Below are positions 5,435 to 7,786 of a stretch of 7,786 nucleotides of DNA, one piece after another. The translations under genes and the position numbers were made by a program. The stretch is taken from contig CAKTDK010000082.1 in NCBI GenBank assembly GCA_934541205.1, positions 1 to 7,786 on the forward strand. Reading direction: 5' to 3'. This DNA comes from an uncultured Eubacteriales bacterium (GTDB lineage: Bacteria; Bacillota; Clostridia; Oscillospirales; RGIG7773). How positions within the stretch are numbered: the first letter of the stretch is position 1; every line of letters begins with the position of its first letter. Below the pieces are notes generated by a model. It had not been told where the DNA came from. It saw only the letters and a list, made by a program, of their open reading frames with translations, and searched no databases.

Positions 5435-6926
5435 ATTTATGATAGAGTTTTTTGGTTTGATATTTAGGATCGCAGGTAAGCCTTATTCCGAGTTTTCTGA
5501 ATGTATCCTGATCGACCTGAGCAAGTATAACGGTGGAGTGCGCCTCGCATCCTCTCAGTTCTTTTAAACATTCGCTTGCAATTTTAGCATTTTTGCTTGT
5601 AACGGCACTTATACAAAGCGCTATAAGAATTTCATCGGAATGAAGTCTCGGATTGTGGTTTCCCAAAACTTCAGTTTTTAACTTTTGAATAGGTTCTATT
5701 ACTTCCGGACTTATGAGAATTTCTTCTTTGCCGATTTTTGCAATGCTCTTTACGGCGTTCAGCAATACTGCCGCTGACGCACCCAAAAGTTTCGTTGTCT
5801 TGCCCGTAACGACAGTGCCGTCGAAAAGTTCTATTGCAACTGCCGGCTGATTGTCGGTAGCGGCGCTTTTCTTTGCCGCAGCAGCCACACATTTTCTGTC
5901 TTCCACAGATGTGTCTGCCTGTTTCATTAATATTTCAAGTTTTGAAACAGTTTCATCTGAACATTTGCCTATTATTCTGTCGCAAAGTGCCGCATAATAC
6001 CTTCTTACAATTTCTTCTCTCGCGGCCTTTTTAACAATTTCATCATTCACAATTGCGTATCCGGCCATATTTACTCCCATATCGGTAGGAGATTTATACG
6101 GGCTTTCTCCGCTTATATTTTCAAAAATCGCATTAAGAACGGGGAAAATCTCAACGTCGCGGTTATAGTTTACCGTTGTTTCGCCGTAAGCCTCAAGATG
6201 AAAAGGATCTATCATGTTTACATCGTTAAGATCTGCCGTCGCGGCCTCATACGCAAGATTTACGGGGTGTTTCAGCGGAATATTCCATATAGGAAAGGTT
6301 TCGAATTTAGCGTATCCGGCCTTGATTCCCCGCTTGTTCTCATGATATAACTGTGAAAGACACACAGCCATTTTTCCGCTTCCGGGTCCCGGTGCCGTAA
6401 CGACAACGAGTGGGCGCGACGTTTCAACATAGTCATTTTTGCCAAGTCCGTTCTCGCTTACAATGTGCGCCACATCGGTGGGATATCCTTCGATTGTATA
6501 ATGAATAAAAACACGAACACCTAATTTTTCAAGTTTGCGCTTGAAATTTTCAGCAGCGCTTTGCCCCCTGAATTGAGTAATAACTACGCTTCCGACGTAC
6601 AGCCCAATTCCCGTAAAAGCATCTATAAGTCTTAAAACATCAGCATCATATGTAATTCCAAGGTCGCTTCTCGTTTTGCTTTTTTCGATGTCCGATGCGT
6701 TGATTACTATTACTATCTCAACTTTATCGGAAATATTTTTAAGCATTTGAACTTTAATATCGGGTATAAAGCCCGGCAATACTCTTGAAGCGTGATAGTC
6801 GTCAAATAATTTGCCGCCGAACTCAAGGTATAACTTTCCGCCGAACTTCTTTATTCTTTCCTCTATTTGCTTAGATTGCTTCGCAATATAAATATCCTTG
6901 TCAAAACCGATACTGTCTTTATTCAT
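5433..6926 (-). CDS. DUF1846 (UPF0371) family protein
   Basis: The protein has 497 residues, the usual size for the family (about 490-505), and is complete. Family-typical stretches include the N-terminal IGFDKDIYIAKQ (6-17), the YLEFGGKLFDDYHASRVLPGF segment (33-53), FRGQSAAENFKRKLEKLG (119-136), a glycine-rich P-loop-like APGPGSGKMA (178-187), and NLAYEAATADLNDVNMIDPFHLEAYG (223-248). The family is common in Firmicutes, lacks an assigned reaction as far as I know, and has structural-genomics models; the glycine-rich loop suggests nucleotide or cofactor binding (inference). There is no signal peptide or membrane segment, so it is cytoplasmic. AGGGAG (6938-6943) lies 11 nt before the ATG, slightly far but usable. 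It is a single-gene unit with its own promoters and terminator. Confidence 0.92.
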   Translation of the reverse strand: MNKDSIGFDKDIYIAKQSKQIEERIKKFGGKLYLEFGGKLFDDYHASRVLPGFIPDIKVQMLKNISDKVEIVIVINASDIEKSKTRSDLGITYDADVLRLIDAFTGIGLYVGSVVITQFRGQSAAENFKRKLEKLGVRVFIHYTIEGYPTDVAHIVSENGLGKNDYVETSRPLVVVTAPGPGSGKMAVCLSQLYHENKRGIKAGYAKFETFPIWNIPLKHPVNLAYEAATADLNDVNMIDPFHLEAYGETTVNYNRDVEIFPVLNAIFENISGESPYKSPTDMGVNMAGYAIVNDEIVKKAAREEIVRRYYAALCDRIIGKCSDETVSKLEILMKQADTSVEDRKCVAAAAKKSAATDNQPAVAIELFDGTVVTGKTTKLLGASAAVLLNAVKSIAKIGKEEILISPEVIEPIQKLKTEVLGNHNPRLHSDEILIALCISAVTSKNAKIASECLKELRGCEAHSTVILAQVDQDTFRKLGIRLTCDPKYQTKKLYHK

Positions 6927-6958
6927 TACACATTCTACTCCCTAAATTAATCGAAAAT

Positions 6959-6999
6959 ATTATACAACAATTATAAAAATTTATCAATAGAAATGTCAA
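6959..6999 (-). promoter_or_regulatory. Two overlapping sigma-A promoters of the DUF1846 gene
   Basis: On the minus strand, the upstream one is TTGACA (6994-6999), 18 nt, TATAAT (6970-6975). The downstream one is TTGATA (6982-6987), 17 nt, TATAAT (6959-6964). They are offset by about 11-12 bp, so polymerase cannot occupy both at once. Leaders of about 26 and 37 nt would result. Confidence 0.7.
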
Positions 7000-7018
7000 A
7001 AATTAGTTTTTTATACAT

Positions 7019-7053
7019 GAAAAAGCCGAAAACTGTTGCTATTGTTTTCGGCT
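7019..7053 (-). terminator. Intrinsic terminator of the glutamine synthetase gene
   Basis: A 10-bp stem (AGCCGAAAAC at 7024-7033 with GTTTTCGGCT at 7044-7053) and a 10-nt loop, beginning 6 nt past the stop codon and followed by TTTTTCATG on the minus strand. The other side carries GATTTTTT, so some activity on the plus strand is possible. Confidence 0.85.
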
Positions 7054-7059
7054 GATTTT

Positions 7060-7786
7060 TTAAACTCTGAAAAGCAGATCCGCATATGTCGGGAACGGCC
7101 AGTACTTTTCGGAAACAGACTCTTCAAGTTCATCTGAAATGCTTCTGATTTCCTGCATTATCGGAAGTACAGACTTTGCAAATTCCAAGGCTTTGGTTTT
7201 TACATCTTCAGTACCATATATATCCTCTAACAGTTTTTCAAGTTCTTTTGATTTATTATATAATGATAAATTCAAGGTAGACAGTTTGTCGGCAAGATCT
7301 GTTTCAAGTTCACATGAAATAGTATCTGATAATTTTCTTTTGTAAACGGCCGTTTCGGCAAGATCCTTAACATACGAAGAAACAGCGGGAATTATTTCTT
7401 TTTTGACCATATCCAACATTGTAAGTGCTTCAATGTTAATAGTCTTTTCATAATTTTCAAGATAGATTTCATATCTTGAGAAAATCTCGTTGTTGGTATA
7501 AATTTTATGTTTTGAAAACAGTTCTATGTTTTTGTCAGAAATGAGATATGGCAATGCATCAACTGTAGTTTTTAAATTGAGAAGTCCCCTTCTCTCGGCT
7601 TCAGAAACCCATTCAGAACTGTAATTGTTGCCGTTAAAAATGATTCTCTTGTGTTCTTTTATGGTCGTTCTTACAATTTCATTCAAAACTACAGTAAATT
7701 CCTTATCGGAATTTTCAAAAATATCGGCAAAATCACTCAAAACATCGGCAACAATTGTATTCAAAACAATATTTGCAGACGATATG
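7060..7786 (-). CDS. glnN: Glutamine synthetase type III, C-terminal part (runs off right edge)
   Basis: 241 residues are visible, about the last third of a family near 700 residues long. The frame is open to the window edge (ISSANIVLNTIVADVLSDFA), so the TTG at 7764 is internal and not a start. Type III hallmarks are KEHKRIIFNGNNYSSEWV (43-60 of the visible part), EAERRGLLNLKTTVDALP (62-79), ENYEKTINIEALTMLDMVK (110-128) and the C-terminal KYWPFPTYADLLF (227-239). The stretch at about 130-226 is mostly helical. GSIII makes glutamine from glutamate, ammonia and ATP in the cytoplasm and is a dodecamer, the main or a second glutamine synthetase in many anaerobic Clostridia and Bacteroides. The ATP and metal-binding core lies outside the window. 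No truncation or frameshift is seen in the visible part. Confidence 0.93.
   Translation of the reverse strand, partial: ISSANIVLNTIVADVLSDFADIFENSDKEFTVVLNEIVRTTIKEHKRIIFNGNNYSSEWVSEAERRGLLNLKTTVDALPYLISDKNIELFSKHKIYTNNEIFSRYEIYLENYEKTINIEALTMLDMVKKEIIPAVSSYVKDLAETAVYKRKLSDTISCELETDLADKLSTLNLSLYNKSKELEKLLEDIYGTEDVKTKALEFAKSVLPIMQEIRSISDELEESVSEKYWPFPTYADLLFRV

Noticed and set aside
5671..5892. Minus-strand open frame of 73 codons inside the DUF1846 gene
   Set aside because: It is an alternative reading frame of the same strand, rich in Cys and Arg as is typical of frame-shifted translations.
7060..7764. A stand-alone 234-residue gene starting at TTG 7764
   Set aside because: The frame continues upstream with glutamine synthetase III sequence to the window edge, so this is the tail of a longer gene.
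1..7786. CRISPR array or regularly spaced repeats
   Set aside because: No repeated 20-40 nt units with spacers are seen; the only periodic signal is the protein-level LRR repeat at the left edge.

Overview
The window is about 7.8 kb of AT-rich bacterial DNA, most likely from a gut-type, spore-forming Clostridia (Bacillota). This is inferred from several things: near-consensus sigma-A promoters (often with an extended -10) and strong G-rich ribosome binding sites; a type III glutamine synthetase; a DUF1846 protein; a BspA-like leucine-rich-repeat surface protein; and a LysM plus GH18 protein of the spore-cortex hydrolase type. Every protein gene is on the minus strand, so the window reads right to left. 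The single tRNA gene is on the plus strand.

Layout from the right edge (minus-strand 5' to 3'): (1) the C-terminal third of a type III glutamine synthetase (7060-7786, cut by the window edge), closed by an intrinsic terminator; (2) two overlapping promoters and a DUF1846 (UPF0371) gene (5433-6926), whose terminator overlaps its stop codon; (3) a 337-bp gap (5096-5432) with a very good minus-strand promoter, a ribosome binding site and the broken remains of a small XRE-family regulator; (4) a 799-residue one-polypeptide restriction-modification enzyme (2684-5083), an N-terminal cytosine-5 methyltransferase with a C-terminal half that ends in a PD-(D/E)xK-like nuclease site; (5) a bidirectional terminator and, facing the other way, a tRNA-Leu(CAA) with its own promoter and terminator; (6) a LysM-LysM-GH18 hydrolase without a signal peptide (1004-2284); (7) a promoter and the N-terminal 298 residues of a secreted BspA-type LRR protein (1-894, cut by the left edge).

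The glutamine synthetase, DUF1846, restriction-modification and LRR transcription units look separate, each with its own promoter or terminator, so this is not one pathway. For the GH18 gene I see no clear promoter or terminator. The accessory element is the restriction-modification unit at about 2.65-5.34 kb, lying between a tRNA-Leu and a DUF1846 gene. Its points of interest are the fusion of methyltransferase and putative nuclease in one chain, a central region of about 180 residues that I do not recognise, and a regulator that has lost its DNA-binding half while its 3' end still overlaps the methyltransferase start. I could not run any search, so novelty is not established.
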